NCBI RefSeq assembly: GCF_034008635.1
Contig: NZ_CP125378.1
Span: 462,501 to 526,500, forward strand
Source of the DNA: Pseudomonas sp. P8_229
GTDB lineage: Bacteria; Pseudomonadota; Gammaproteobacteria; Pseudomonadales; Pseudomonadaceae
Reading direction: 5' to 3'
Length of the DNA stretch: 64,000 nt
The notes under the pieces are model-generated. The model worked only from the letters and a program-made list of their open reading frames with translations, made no database searches and had not been told where the DNA came from. The translations under genes and the position numbers were made by a program. Below are positions 37,736 through 47,390 of this stretch, piece by piece; the stretch's first letter is position 1; every line of letters starts with the position of its first letter.

Positions 37736-38868
37736 TACCAAAAGTTCCAGTCAGGTACATGAGGGTGTTGTACGCGGATCCCATCATCCGTCGGGGCATT
37801 GATATATACCGCGTCTATACCACTTCCATCCCTTCTTCCGAGAGGATGATTCCAGTTGGCAGAGGTATGAATGTACCTCAGCTTGAGAAGCTCCTCTTCC
37901 TCTGGAGTGGTTTTGTAATCGCCCTCTACGAATCGATCGCATAGTGGTTGGAGTTCCTCGGGGACGGAGTACTCACCATCGTCGGGCATGCCGATGAAGC
38001 GAACACCTTTTTCTTTCGCCAGTTGGTACATGACTCTCAGGTAAACCCTCGAAAGCTTGCCGCTAACTGGCCGCTTGAGTTGGAGGGCAGCAAACACGCG
38101 CTTCTGCCTGGGGGAGAGCCTGTCCTGATGATCACGCGGGAGTTCAACAGAGGCGGGGGTGACAATTTCCAGTAAATGCGCAGGCCATCCCTTGGCGACC
38201 CATTCACTTTTTACCCGTGCAGCATCAAGGTAGATCGACGTACTCGTGACATCGGTAAAAGAAGATACTGCCAGTGACTGCATCGGGCTAACCAGCACAC
38301 ACTCCTCAACTTCGTCGAGATAGCTGCCACCGATATCAGAATGGACGCCAGGAAAGGTGTACTCCGGGTGAGCGGGCTTCACCCGGCTGAGCGCAAAGTT
38401 TGCGCGGCCTTCATCACGAGCGACCAAGTGGACAACGTCCTTGAAGTACTTGCGATCCAGATACAGCTTCACACCGGGAGCGATGGGACTTTTCACGCGC
38501 CCGAAATTCGTGAATCCGGCGATTGAGGGTACGGTGTCGAACAGCCCGATGAACCCCATGTTGATGCCGCTTCCGTATTGACTATCAAAGGTTCGACTGA
38601 AATCTCTGGCGTTGCTGTTTAGTAAATTCCCTAACGGCCCTTGCTTCCCCCTGACAACCTCGTTCGAAAAATGCCGTGCTGCAGCAGCTCCGCGACTAAA
38701 GCCAAACGTATCAAAAGTCAGAGAAGCAATTTCGCAGTTTGGGTTCTCCTTCAATGCTTCTTCAATAATGCTGTTGATCTGTTTGAAAGATGCCTGCACG
38801 CGGCCGGCCACACCTGTGTCGCCACGCCCCATTCCGGAACCCACCACACTGTCTTTTTTATCGTTCTG
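37735..38868 (-). pseudogene. tle1: Tle1/DUF2235 phospholipase effector, 3' part cut off by IS3
   Basis: This segment holds the catalytic half of an alpha/beta-hydrolase of the DUF2235 (Tle1) type: the nucleophile motif FGFSRGAAAARHF (GxSxG), the Asp-bearing GLFDTVPS, and the His-bearing PGVHSDIGGSYLD. It ends DWNFW. Joined to the 5' part across one copy of the CTG target duplication, the frame runs on without a break (IDGIGTQ-NDKKDSVVGSGMGRGDTG). The intact protein would have about 600 residues. It would be secreted to hydrolyse phospholipids of rival cells. The ATG-started open frame here lacks the N-terminal strand and cannot fold correctly. Confidence 0.85.
38866..38868. repeat. Target-site duplication, left copy
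   Basis: CTG directly before the left end of the IS3 element; matched by CTG at 40104-40106. Confidence 0.8.
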
Positions 38869-38932
38869 TGTAGTGGTCTAATGAAATCGGACACCCATTT
38901 AGGCGAGAATGCTCGCCAGATCGAGGTGTCAG

Positions 38933-40095
<1,163 letters not shown>

Positions 40096-40103
40096 CCACT
40101 ACA

Positions 40104-40106
40104 CTG
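40104..40106. repeat. Target-site duplication, right copy
   Basis: CTG directly after the right end of the IS3 element, matching 38866-38868. Confidence 0.8.
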
Positions 40107-40757
40107 TGTACCGATACCGTCGATGTAAAGAGCACGCGAAACACGCCTCAAAGAACCTTCACCCTCGGCTTCTTTGATCTCTTCATACAGTGAAAATAAT
40201 TTATTTACGTTGGTAGGCCCGGCGCCATAGCTGCTGTCCGGATCCTTCATATAGGGCTGACAGCTAGCAGGAATATCCTGCGGCGCAATCGGATGCTGCG
40301 CACCGCACAGCAACCCCGCCGCCGTATTATTCGCATTGTTGCCGGTACCATCAAAGAACACCCCAATCCTCAACGCAATGCCGATTTTCTCAGGCTCGCG
40401 CGCAGGTTCTTTCCCGTGTTTCTCATACTCGGCCCAACGCTGGGCATGAATATCGACGGGTTTGGCTTCTTCGTAGCGGTGGTTTTTGGGCGGGTTGGGA
40501 ACGTAGCCACTCAATCCTTGATTTCCTTGTTCTGATCCTTGAGAACGGGCCGAAGGGTGACAGCCGAGGCTTGGGGGCGCAAGGCGTGGCCGTGTGCCAG
40601 CTCGGTTGAGAAAGCCGTCTGTGTCGAAGGCTTCGCTGACGTAGTTAAGGATTGATTTGGTGTCGTACTTCAGATCATTTTTTCGTTTTAGGAAAGTCAG
40701 CCCAGCCTCCTTAAGGAGACCTACATTTAACGACCATCCACTGGATGGCAGCGCCAT
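40104..40757 (-). pseudogene. tle1: Tle1/DUF2235 phospholipase effector, 5' part cut off by IS3
   Basis: About 218 codons precede the insertion. The DUF2235 opening motif IGIALRIGVFFDGTGNNANNT is near residue 130, followed by YGAGPTNVNKLFSLYEE and RALYIDGIGTQ. The ~120 residues before it (MALPSSGWSLNVGLLKEAG...) are not recognised and may serve for loading onto the secretion apparatus. The frame is open about 16 codons above the ATG at 40757, without another ATG, so the N-terminus is uncertain. No VgrG, PAAR or adaptor gene is adjacent. Translation now runs into the IS and stops. Confidence 0.82.
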
Positions 40758-40839
40758 CTCTGCATCTATGCCTCTAGCAAAATAAATTTCTGCCGATAAG
40801 GAGAACTACCGCGTTTCCGAAGAACAAAGGAGCACTAAC

Positions 40840-41598
40840 ATGGGGTACGATCCGATCATGCAAATGATGTTAATTGCATGCATCATCGCAGGAAGCATAG
40901 CCATTCTATACTATGTTTTTTATTGGTTGCTTGTCAGGGAAACCAAGTACCTTCCGACGCGCCTGGATGATATCGGTTGGAAAAAAGCCGATTATTGGTG
41001 GATTACAATTGGAGCTTTTGGATTTGTCATCCAATCAATCCAGGCGGGAACTGCGATTAATCAATCCACTATAAACATGGAGGAAAGCATCGGTCGACTC
41101 ACGAGCCAAAATCTCAACATGGCGGCTGCGAGGCTTAGCGACCCTCCGATTTGTCTCCCACCGTCAGCAAACACTCGCGTGACGGCTCTTTCCAAAGAGC
41201 TGGCTTCGGCATGCGAGGAATTTAGGAAAATCAGACCTGATGAGCCGACAAAAACGCAAATTGACTTGAAAATCGCCCGTTATTTTACCGATGAGAACAA
41301 AGGAATAATTAGATATAACAACCCGTTAATAAAAGAAAGATTTGACGACCTGATTCAAGAGCACGCCAAACATGTCATACAGCGCGACTCAATTGAAAAA
41401 GCAAGATCCAACTTCAGGCACTTCGAAAAAATCTTTGACATAATAAAATACGCAGCGTCAATTTTACTTGGTGCGGCAATCGCGTTGAGACTTGCAAAAG
41501 TCACGGGGGAAATAAGGCTTAAAACAGACCCAATAAAAAAACAGCCGCCCACAAATATAGCGCTAAAACGACCTGACGAAGAACAAATACAAGTTTGA
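40840..41598 (+). CDS. Hypothetical membrane protein, low GC
   Basis: The 252-residue protein has a membrane helix at residues 8-32, a second hydrophobic segment near 52-72, a soluble helical region (about 75-200) with a possible disulfide pair (PPICLPP, ASACEEF), and a third helix near 205-222. AAGGAG precedes the ATG. GC is clearly lower than in neighbours, suggesting transfer. It is divergent from the effector gene. No family recognised; it could be a toxin, immunity or phage-exclusion protein, but nothing in the sequence decides this. Confidence 0.7.
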   Translation: MGYDPIMQMMLIACIIAGSIAILYYVFYWLLVRETKYLPTRLDDIGWKKADYWWITIGAFGFVIQSIQAGTAINQSTINMEESIGRLTSQNLNMAAARLSDPPICLPPSANTRVTALSKELASACEEFRKIRPDEPTKTQIDLKIARYFTDENKGIIRYNNPLIKERFDDLIQEHAKHVIQRDSIEKARSNFRHFEKIFDIIKYAASILLGAAIALRLAKVTGEIRLKTDPIKKQPPTNIALKRPDEEQIQV

Positions 41599-41645
41599 TC
41601 AATAGCTGAAGGACAAAAACAACTTCTAGTAACCGGCAGCACTCC

Positions 41646-41676
41646 ACTGTGGCGACGCGTGCACCTTCGCCACAGT
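41646..41676. terminator. Hairpin between convergent genes
   Basis: ACTGTGGCGA and TCGCCACAGT form a perfect 10-bp stem between the membrane protein gene and the end of the DUF6124 gene. No U run follows, so it may be a weak or Rho-assisted terminator or a small repeat. Confidence 0.45.
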
Positions 41677-41686
41677 TGGCTAATGC

Positions 41687-42049
41687 CTATCCCTGTAATT
41701 CGACGTTGTCGAGGGCCTGGTTTACCGCGAGTTCGCCGAGCATCACGACTTGGGCGATGCCCAGTGCAGTTTTGCGGTGGGAGGTGTCGAGCATGGCGGC
41801 GAAGTTGTTGAGCATTTCGCTGGCGGAGCCGAGGGTTTCGCTGGCGTTGGCGAGCAGGGATTCGGTGTCGCACTTGGGGTTGGCGAGGTACATGGGTTCG
41901 GGTTTGTGGGTGCTGGCCATGATTTGGCTGGCCGGGGTGAGGTAGTGGTCGAGGGCGCGTTCTGCGGCTTCGTGGAGTTTTTTGGAATCGAGGGTTTCGT
42001 AGGGGGATGCGAGGTCGGTTTCTGGGGGATTGGGTGTTGGTTTGATCAT
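41687..42049 (-). CDS. DUF6124 (DUF3077-like) small protein
   Basis: The 120-residue protein matches a Pseudomonas family (IKPTPNPPETDLASPYETLDSKKLHEAAERALDHYLTP; ESLLANASETLGSASEMLNNFAAMLDTSHRKTALGIAQVVMLGELAVNQALDNVE). It is helical and soluble; function unknown. AGGAG lies seven bases before the ATG, inside a highly structured leader (42050-42270) whose alternative pairings can hide it, so translation is probably controlled by RNA structure. Confidence 0.85.
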   Translation of the reverse strand: MIKPTPNPPETDLASPYETLDSKKLHEAAERALDHYLTPASQIMASTHKPEPMYLANPKCDTESLLANASETLGSASEMLNNFAAMLDTSHRKTALGIAQVVMLGELAVNQALDNVELQG

Positions 42050-42270
42050 GGTGAAACTCCTAGTTATTGAAGAGGAGCCTTCACCTTCGCTACCAAACGA
42101 AGGGTGGCGGCCACACGCGGGTTGGTAGACCGGTAACTAGGACCCGGCACACCCGAAGGTGTCCTGCGCATGGCCACCATTGAGCAGAGACCTGAAGAGG
42201 TCTGCGAAAGGTGCGCGATGCGACTAGTTATGGCGGGCTACCAAACCCGATCACTGTTTTTCAGTGACCG
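42050..42270 (-). promoter_or_regulatory. Structured leader RNA with alternative pairings upstream of DUF6124
   Basis: Plus-strand positions; RNA is the complement. Hairpins: 42251-42267 (6 bp, five-base loop), 42234-42249 (4 bp), 42188-42203 (6 bp), 42149-42162 (5 bp closed by a UUCG tetraloop), 42084-42103 (6 bp). Hairpins 42234 and 42084 have the same 8-base loop (plus CTACCAAA), and TTGGTAG at 42122-42128 can pair with either. TAACTAGGA (42134-42142) can pair with TCCTAGTTA (42058-42066), covering the AGGAG ribosome site, or with CTAGTTA at 42224-42230, freeing it. This is the logic of a riboswitch or attenuator. No ligand is suggested by the sequence. Confidence 0.6.
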
Positions 42271-42442
42271 ACAGACGATAGAACCCACGCCCTAGACGCA
42301 CAAGCCGGCGGATTCTGGCTTAGTCGTAGCCGATGGCGCAAGGCGTTGTAGGGCGCAGGTGGTTACTGGAGGCTTCGTTTAAACAGTGGTGGTTTTACTG
42401 TTTATTTCGGTCAGAGATTGATGGGGTGACTGGGTGGGCGTC
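42271..42442. other. Intergenic stretch, no gene seen
   Basis: It probably contains the promoter of the DUF6124 leader on the minus strand. No coding frame is supported; a long plus-strand frame here is antisense to the acetyltransferase gene. Confidence 0.35.
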
Positions 42443-42535
42443 TTCGCGAGCAAGCCTGCTCCCACAGGGGATTTTGGCTGGGTTTGGATTGGTGGTGGCT
42501 GGGCGTGTGCCATCGCGAGCAGGCTCACTCCTACA
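42443..42535. repeat. Two REP copies in the same orientation
   Basis: TTCGCGAGCAAGCCTGCTCCCACA (42443) and TCGCGAGCAGGCTCACTCCTACA (42513) point the same way, unlike the inverted pairs elsewhere. They may come from decay or recombination of two REPINs. Confidence 0.8.
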
Positions 42536-42554
42536 AGGGAAGGATGTGATCGGA

Positions 42555-43076
42555 TTAGCGGGCACTTTGCTGGATTTGGAATATCAGGCTGGGGGCTTTG
42601 TTCGGGACGTCGTCCAGCACGTCGAAGCGGTGCATGCCGATTTTCTCCAGGACCCGGATGGACGCGACATGATCGGGTCTGACCAGGCCGAACACTTCGG
42701 GCAATCCGAGGTGGTCGAAGGCATGGGTCAGCGCGGCTTGCGCGGCCTCTGTGGCGTAGCCCTGGCCCCATGCTTCAACGGCGAAGCGATAGCCGAGATT
42801 GGTGACCGATTTACCCAGGTAGTCATGGGCGGCGATGCCGGCGAATCCGAGGATGTGTTGAGGATTTTGTGCGCTCCTGATCGCCCACCATCCGTAGCCG
42901 TGGGTCGCCCAGTGTTGCAGCCAGCGGTCCAGCAACGCTTCGGCCTGGGCGATGTCGGTCATGGGGCCGGCGGGGTTGAACAGGTTGGTTTGCGGGTCAC
43001 CGAAAATTGCGAAAACGGTGGGCAGGTCTGCTTGCTGTGGGCGTCTGTAGAGCAGGCGTGGTGGTGTGGCTGACAT
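42555..43076 (-). CDS. GNAT-family N-acetyltransferase (RimJ/RimL-like)
   Basis: The 173-residue protein matches the RimJ/RimL branch (LLYRRPQQADLPTVFAIFGDPQTNLFNPAGP; GYRFAVEAWGQGYATEAAQAALTHAFDHLGL, with the acetyl-CoA loop GQGYAT; VRPDHVASIRVLEKIGMHRFD). It transfers an acetyl group to an amine; the acceptor is unknown. The ATG at 43076 has AAGG eight bases upstream. REP copies flank it on both sides. Confidence 0.9.
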   Translation of the reverse strand: MSATPPRLLYRRPQQADLPTVFAIFGDPQTNLFNPAGPMTDIAQAEALLDRWLQHWATHGYGWWAIRSAQNPQHILGFAGIAAHDYLGKSVTNLGYRFAVEAWGQGYATEAAQAALTHAFDHLGLPEVFGLVRPDHVASIRVLEKIGMHRFDVLDDVPNKAPSLIFQIQQSAR

Positions 43077-43136
43077 GATCAATACCTTGGAGTTTTGGGC
43101 GATTCAGCCAGTCATGGGTTGGCGGGGCTGACGCCA

Positions 43137-43159
43137 TCGCGAGCAGGCTCACTCCTGCA
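43137..43159. repeat. Single REP copy
   Basis: TCGCGAGCAGGCTCACTCCTGCA, unpaired, after the acetyltransferase start. Confidence 0.8.
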
Positions 43160-43308
43160 GATGCTGTGAATGTGTTTGATCATCTGCGGGAATAAGGCTT
43201 GCCGCCCGGTATCGCCAAGCGATCTGAAAGACTAGCAGTTCTTACAGGTCTCTTTAAATTTGCGCGGAGATAAGCTGGCGCGGATAAAGGTGAACTGAGG
43301 AATTAAGC

Positions 43309-43701
43309 ATGAACCGCATTTCTTACTTGTTGCCACTGAGTGTTCTGCTCATGGCGATTTTGCCGGCAAACGGCTATGCCGGTGCCACTTGGACGTATTC
43401 GCTCCCGGTAAATTTTCGCTGTGATAATGGCGTAACGACCATGGGCTACAGCGTCTATGTGGTAGGCAATACCAAGGAGTTGGGGAACGACAAAGCAGCT
43501 GAAGCCTTTAAACTCACCCCATCTGCCTACCCTTCCTGGACCGGTAAGGTAACCTTCTTGAACTTGAAGCCCGATGATGTCGTGACATGGAAATGCATCA
43601 TTCGTAATGAGACTAACCCAGGCGATGTAAAAGCCGAGGGCCCTGAAAATAATGTAACTCTGTCCTTTAAATCGACGCCTCAGGCCACGGCAAGCTTCTG
43701 A
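43309..43701 (+). CDS. Secreted single-domain CBM20 (starch-binding) protein
   Basis: The 130-residue protein has a signal peptide (MNRISYLLPLSVLLMAILPANGYA) followed only by a CBM20-like beta domain: VYVVGNTKELGNDKAAEAFKLTPSAYPSWTGKVTFLNLKPDDVVTWKCIIRN. The aromatic residues of the starch-binding site and the family NTKELGN motif are present. CBM20 is normally attached to amylases; here it stands alone, so it may bind glucans in the periplasm or outside the cell. Two cysteines (FRC, WKC) could form a disulfide. GAGGA precedes the ATG. Confidence 0.78.
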   Translation: MNRISYLLPLSVLLMAILPANGYAGATWTYSLPVNFRCDNGVTTMGYSVYVVGNTKELGNDKAAEAFKLTPSAYPSWTGKVTFLNLKPDDVVTWKCIIRNETNPGDVKAEGPENNVTLSFKSTPQATASF

Positions 43702-43721
43702 GGTCGACACATAGGCAGCGG

Positions 43722-44216
43722 TTACAGGCCAGAAGGTTGGCCTCGGTGGCGCGTCATATTGATCAGCGCCACACGCCTCCCCCCCGACGCCGCGCGCTCT
43801 TCGATGGAGAACGGCACGAACCCGAGTTTCGGGTAAAGCAGCAACCCCGCAGTGTTTTCGTTGAAGCAGGAAAGCTGCACTTCCCTGGCCTGATACTTTT
43901 CGAAGCCGACGGCGGTCATGGTTTCGACAATGTAGCGAGCGACGCCCTGACCACGGGCGTAAGGCGCGACGATCACGTTGCCGATGCAGCAGATGCCGTT
44001 GCTTTCAGCACGGTAGAAGTTGGCGAAACCGACGAACTCGCCGTTGGCCAAAAACGCCGTGGAGTCGAAGCGCTGGCTGATCGCGCTGTGCATCTGCTCT
44101 TCCGTCAGCGGGTACTGCGCTTTCGGGAACATGAAGTACAACTCTTGAACGCCCTGCGGAAATCCGCACAGGATTTTGACGTCGTCGGCCGTCACTGGTC
44201 GGTGGGAGAAATTCAT
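43722..44216 (-). CDS. GNAT-family N-acetyltransferase
   Basis: The 164-residue protein has the acetyl-CoA loop VIVAPYARGQGVARYIVETM and C-terminal ENTAGLLLYPKLGFVPFSIEER. The start at 44216 fits the family N-terminus (NFSHRPVTADDVKILCGFP). Substrate unknown. Its start is 13 bases after the stop of the DUF4287 gene upstream, so both may be in one operon. Confidence 0.88.
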   Translation of the reverse strand: MNFSHRPVTADDVKILCGFPQGVQELYFMFPKAQYPLTEEQMHSAISQRFDSTAFLANGEFVGFANFYRAESNGICCIGNVIVAPYARGQGVARYIVETMTAVGFEKYQAREVQLSCFNENTAGLLLYPKLGFVPFSIEERAASGGRRVALINMTRHRGQPSGL

Positions 44217-44229
44217 CGCTGCCCTGCCC

Positions 44230-44445
44230 TCACTGTTTGCCTGCCGCCAGGTGATGCGCCACCAGCGCGTTGGCATGGCCGTGGCCCATGCCGTGTTCTT
44301 CCTTGAGCCACGCCACCAGTTCCATGTGCTTCTTGTCGGTGACGCCGGCGAGCAGGTTCAGCCAGTGGTCGATGGGCTGGCCGTACTTCTTTTCGATGGA
44401 GGGGAAGTACGACGCCGGGCCTTTTACCTTGTTGTCTTCGCTCAT
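44230..44445 (-). CDS. DUF4287 protein
   Basis: The 71-residue protein shows the DUF4287 pattern YFPSIEKKYGQPIDHWLNLLAGVTDKKHMELVAWLKEEHGMGHGHANALVAHHLA, a helical domain also seen attached to DUF5655. Function unknown. GGGAGCTTGCAGC precedes the ATG. Confidence 0.85.
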   Translation of the reverse strand: MSEDNKVKGPASYFPSIEKKYGQPIDHWLNLLAGVTDKKHMELVAWLKEEHGMGHGHANALVAHHLAAGKQ

Positions 44446-44599
44446 GCTGCAAGCTCCCTGTGGTCACGACGGAGGGTCGGCGGACGCTCCTTGTCGGCAT
44501 GCCATAGAGTGGACGCGAAGTGTGATTCGGGCAACTGAACGTTCTGCCAGAAAACACAAAACCTGTGGGGGCGTGTCTGGATTGGAAGTTTGCGCCCGC

Positions 44600-45178
44600 T
44601 CAGCGGTGCAACAACGCAGCCGCGGATGAGACGACCAGCAGCACCGCCAGAATCCGGTTCAGCCACTGCAACTGCGCGGGGTTGCTCAGCCAGCGCGCCG
44701 CGCCGCGACCCAGCAGCGCCCAGAGCGCCAGACACGGCAATGACACCAGAAAGAATGCCAGGCACAACGCATTCAACCCCTGCCCCTGTGCGGTAAACAC
44801 GCTGATCACGGCAATCGCCATCATCCACGACTTGGGGTTGACCCACTGCAACAGGGCCGCGCCGACCAGCCCCAGTTCCGATTTTTCCTCACCGGCAGCG
44901 GGATCGATGGCCGTGGCCGGCGCCGTGAAGATCTGCCACGCCAGCCACAGCATCCAGCACATCCCCAGCGCACTGATCACCGGGCGCACGCCGGGCAGCA
45001 TCAGCGTGCTGGCACCCGCACCGGCAACCCACACCAGTGACGCAGCGCCCGCCCCCGCACCGAGAATGATCGGCAGGCATGGCCGCCAGCCATGTCGGGC
45101 ACTGGTGCTGAGTACGATCAGGTTGGTCGGCCCCGGAGTGATCGAGGCAACGAAAGCAAAGAGGATGAACGCAAGCAT
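44600..45178 (-). CDS. LysE-family transporter
   Basis: The 192-residue protein has about six membrane helices and family motifs ASITPGPTNLIVLSTSARHGWRP near the N-terminus and LLQWVNPKSWMMAIAV in the middle. It exports amino acids or related compounds. It lies 68 bases downstream of the AraC-type regulator on the same strand, a frequent pairing, so AraC may control it. Confidence 0.88.
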   Translation of the reverse strand: MLAFILFAFVASITPGPTNLIVLSTSARHGWRPCLPIILGAGAGAASLVWVAGAGASTLMLPGVRPVISALGMCWMLWLAWQIFTAPATAIDPAAGEEKSELGLVGAALLQWVNPKSWMMAIAVISVFTAQGQGLNALCLAFFLVSLPCLALWALLGRGAARWLSNPAQLQWLNRILAVLLVVSSAAALLHR

Positions 45179-45246
45179 GGCACGGCCCTGTAGAAAGTCA
45201 GGGCCTACTGTGGCAGTTACATAAAGCTGTGGTCTTGAACGTTTGT

Positions 45247-46086
45247 TCAGCGGCGAAAGGCGCCAAGCGTTCGTTGCTGATAGGCCCCCGGCGTGATGCC
45301 GTAGGCGCGCACAAACCAGCGGCCCAAGTGGCTTTGATCGGCAAAACCGAGCCTGCTCGCGACGTCAATCGGTTGCACCCCGGCGGCCAGCAATTGCCGG
45401 CCACGAATCAGGCGCAACTGGATCAGCCAGGCATGCGGCGCCAGGCCATAGGCAGCCTTGAAGGCTCGGGTCAGGCGAAAGCGATCAGTACCGCAGACTT
45501 CGGCCAGGGTGTGCAGGCTGATGTCCTGCTCGTGATAGGCCATCAGGTAGTCGCGGGCCTGCCGGGCTATCAGTGGCGCACGCAGTGCAGCAGAGGGTTG
45601 CGGGCGTCGATAGAGGTGCCGCGCCAAGCGCTCGAGCAGCGCATCCAGCGCCACTTCGCGGACCATGCGTACGTCCTGTTTATGCAGAGCATTGAACGCG
45701 AACAAGGTGGCGCGAGCCAGTTCCGGATCATCGTTGAGCACATTGCCAATGCCCGGCAAGCCGCCCGCGCAGCCGTCCAGTTGCAGGCCGTCCAGCGCCT
45801 GTTCCAGCCACGCCGGTTGCAGGTACAGCATGCGATAGGTGAAGCCGTCCGGGCTCGGCGCGTCGCCGTCATGAATGTCCCCGGGTTCGAGCATGAAGAC
45901 TTTGCCCGGAGTACTGTCATGCCGTGCCCGGCGGCTGTTGAAGCGCTGCACGCCTTGTTCGGTGAAGCCGATCAGGTAGGTCTCATGCCAATGAGGATCG
46001 TAGGCGTGCGCGTGCCCGGCAAAATGCGCGTGCAGGGTTTCGATGCCGGTTTCCCGGTCGTGGGCAAGGTCGATCCAGTTACTCAT
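45247..46086 (-). CDS. AraC-family regulator with cupin sensor
   Basis: The 279-residue protein has an N-terminal AraC-type cupin (HAYDPHWHETYLIGFTEQGVQRFNSRRARHDSTPGKVFMLEPGDIHDGD) and a C-terminal double helix-turn-helix (HTLAEVCGTDRFRLTRAFKAAYGLAPHAWLIQLRL; PIDVASRLGFADQSHLGRWFVRAYGITPGAY). This type often controls LysE exporters, and one follows in the same direction. Confidence 0.9.
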   Translation of the reverse strand: MSNWIDLAHDRETGIETLHAHFAGHAHAYDPHWHETYLIGFTEQGVQRFNSRRARHDSTPGKVFMLEPGDIHDGDAPSPDGFTYRMLYLQPAWLEQALDGLQLDGCAGGLPGIGNVLNDDPELARATLFAFNALHKQDVRMVREVALDALLERLARHLYRRPQPSAALRAPLIARQARDYLMAYHEQDISLHTLAEVCGTDRFRLTRAFKAAYGLAPHAWLIQLRLIRGRQLLAAGVQPIDVASRLGFADQSHLGRWFVRAYGITPGAYQQRTLGAFRR

Positions 46087-46188
46087 GGCTTGAATACAGT
46101 AATGGGCTGGCGCCAGTAATCCATAAATGCCTGTGAACGGCTAGAAGGTTTGTGCACTGCCCGACCGACGAACGCGTGTTGCTGCGGC

Positions 46189-46884
46189 TCAGATCGAACG
46201 CTGATTGACCCGCGTCATCAACTGCTCGGCGCTCTCCTTGCGTTCGGAATAGCGATCCACCAGAAAGTCCTGGCGGTCGCGCAACAGCACGGTGAACTTG
46301 ACCAGTTCTTCCATCACATCGACCACGCGATCATAGAACGGCGACGGTTTCATCCGCCCCGCCTCATCGAATTCCATGAAGGCCTTGGGCACCGAAGACT
46401 GATTGGGGATGGTGAACATGCGCATCCAGCGCCCCAGCACGCGCAGCTGATTGACCACGTTGAACGACTGCGAACCGCCGCAGACCTGCATCACCGCGAG
46501 GGTTTTACCCTGGGTCGGGCGCACCGCGCCAAGCTCCAGCGGAATCCAGTCGATCTGTGCCTTGAACACCGCCGACATCGCGCCGTGGCGTTCCGGCGAA
46601 CACCAGACCTGACCTTCCGACCACAGCACCAGTTCGCGCAGTTCCTGGACCTTGGGATGATCGACCGGCGCATCGTCCGGCAACGGCAAACCGGACGGAT
46701 TGAACACCCGGGTTTCCGCGCCGAAGTGCTCCAGCAAGCGCGCGGCCTCCTCCACCAGCAGCCGGCTGAAGGAGCGTTCGCGGGTCGAGCCGTAGAGCAA
46801 CAGGATGCGTGGTTTGTGCTGATCCGGCGCGGCTGTTCGACCTTCGAACAGGCTCAGGTCGAGGTTGGGCAGATGCTCTGACAT
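46189..46884 (-). CDS. arsH: ArsH NADPH-dependent FMN reductase / organoarsenical oxidase
   Basis: The 231-residue protein has the flavodoxin-like FMN-binding sequence [23 protein letters not shown] and the ArsH signature [23 protein letters not shown]. ArsH oxidises trivalent methylarsenicals to the less toxic pentavalent form using NADPH and FMN. It starts nine bases after arsC and is the last gene of the arsR-arsC-arsH operon. Confidence 0.94.
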   Translation of the reverse strand: MSEHLPNLDLSLFEGRTAAPDQHKPRILLLYGSTRERSFSRLLVEEAARLLEHFGAETRVFNPSGLPLPDDAPVDHPKVQELRELVLWSEGQVWCSPERHGAMSAVFKAQIDWIPLELGAVRPTQGKTLAVMQVCGGSQSFNVVNQLRVLGRWMRMFTIPNQSSVPKAFMEFDEAGRMKPSPFYDRVVDVMEELVKFTVLLRDRQDFLVDRYSERKESAEQLMTRVNQRSI

Positions 46885-46893
46885 AAATCCTCC

Positions 46894-47364
46894 TTACAGC
46901 GCGCCGATGCCATCAAGCGCGGTTTTCAATTGGTCGCGGCTGAGGCGATTGAATGGCAGGTCGAGGAAGGCTTTGCAGCGCCGCTCGATGTGCGCCAGCG
47001 TGGTGCGGAACGCCGCGTCTGTCGCTGCTTCGTCACCCTGCACATCCGACGGGTCCGCCAACCCCCAATGGGTTTTCAGCGCCGGGCCGAAGTACACCGG
47101 ACAGCTCTCGCCGGCCGCCTTGTCGCACACGGTGATAACGATGTCCGGCGGGCAACTTTCGAAGGCGTCGTTGCCTTTACTGTACAAGCCGTCAATCGAA
47201 ACCCCGGCCTGCTGCAAGGTGCTCAGGCTGCGCGGCAACACCTGGCCCTTGGGGAAACTGCCGGAGCTCACCGCCTCGAAACCTTGCGGCGCGAGATGAT
47301 TGAACAACGCTTCGGAAAGAATGCTGCGGCAACTGTTGGCCGTGCACATGAACAGGACTCGCAT
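46894..47364 (-). CDS. arsC: Arsenate reductase, thioredoxin-coupled type
   Basis: The 156-residue protein has the low-molecular-weight phosphatase loop C-X5-R at residues 7-13 (CTANSCR) and the two further redox cysteines in VCDKAAGESCP. It reduces arsenate to arsenite in the cytoplasm. The ATG at 47364 gives the exact family start; the long upstream frame overlaps arsR. Arsenite export by ArsB or Acr3 would be needed next, but no such gene is in this operon. Confidence 0.93.
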   Translation of the reverse strand: MRVLFMCTANSCRSILSEALFNHLAPQGFEAVSSGSFPKGQVLPRSLSTLQQAGVSIDGLYSKGNDAFESCPPDIVITVCDKAAGESCPVYFGPALKTHWGLADPSDVQGDEAATDAAFRTTLAHIERRCKAFLDLPFNRLSRDQLKTALDGIGAL

Positions 47365-47390
47365 GGATGGCTCCCGAAAAAATAAACGAT

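Noticed and set aside
45349..45362. REP-like GAGCCTGCTCGCGA inside the AraC gene
   Set aside because: It encodes the conserved helix-turn-helix residues (VASRLGF), so the match is coincidental.
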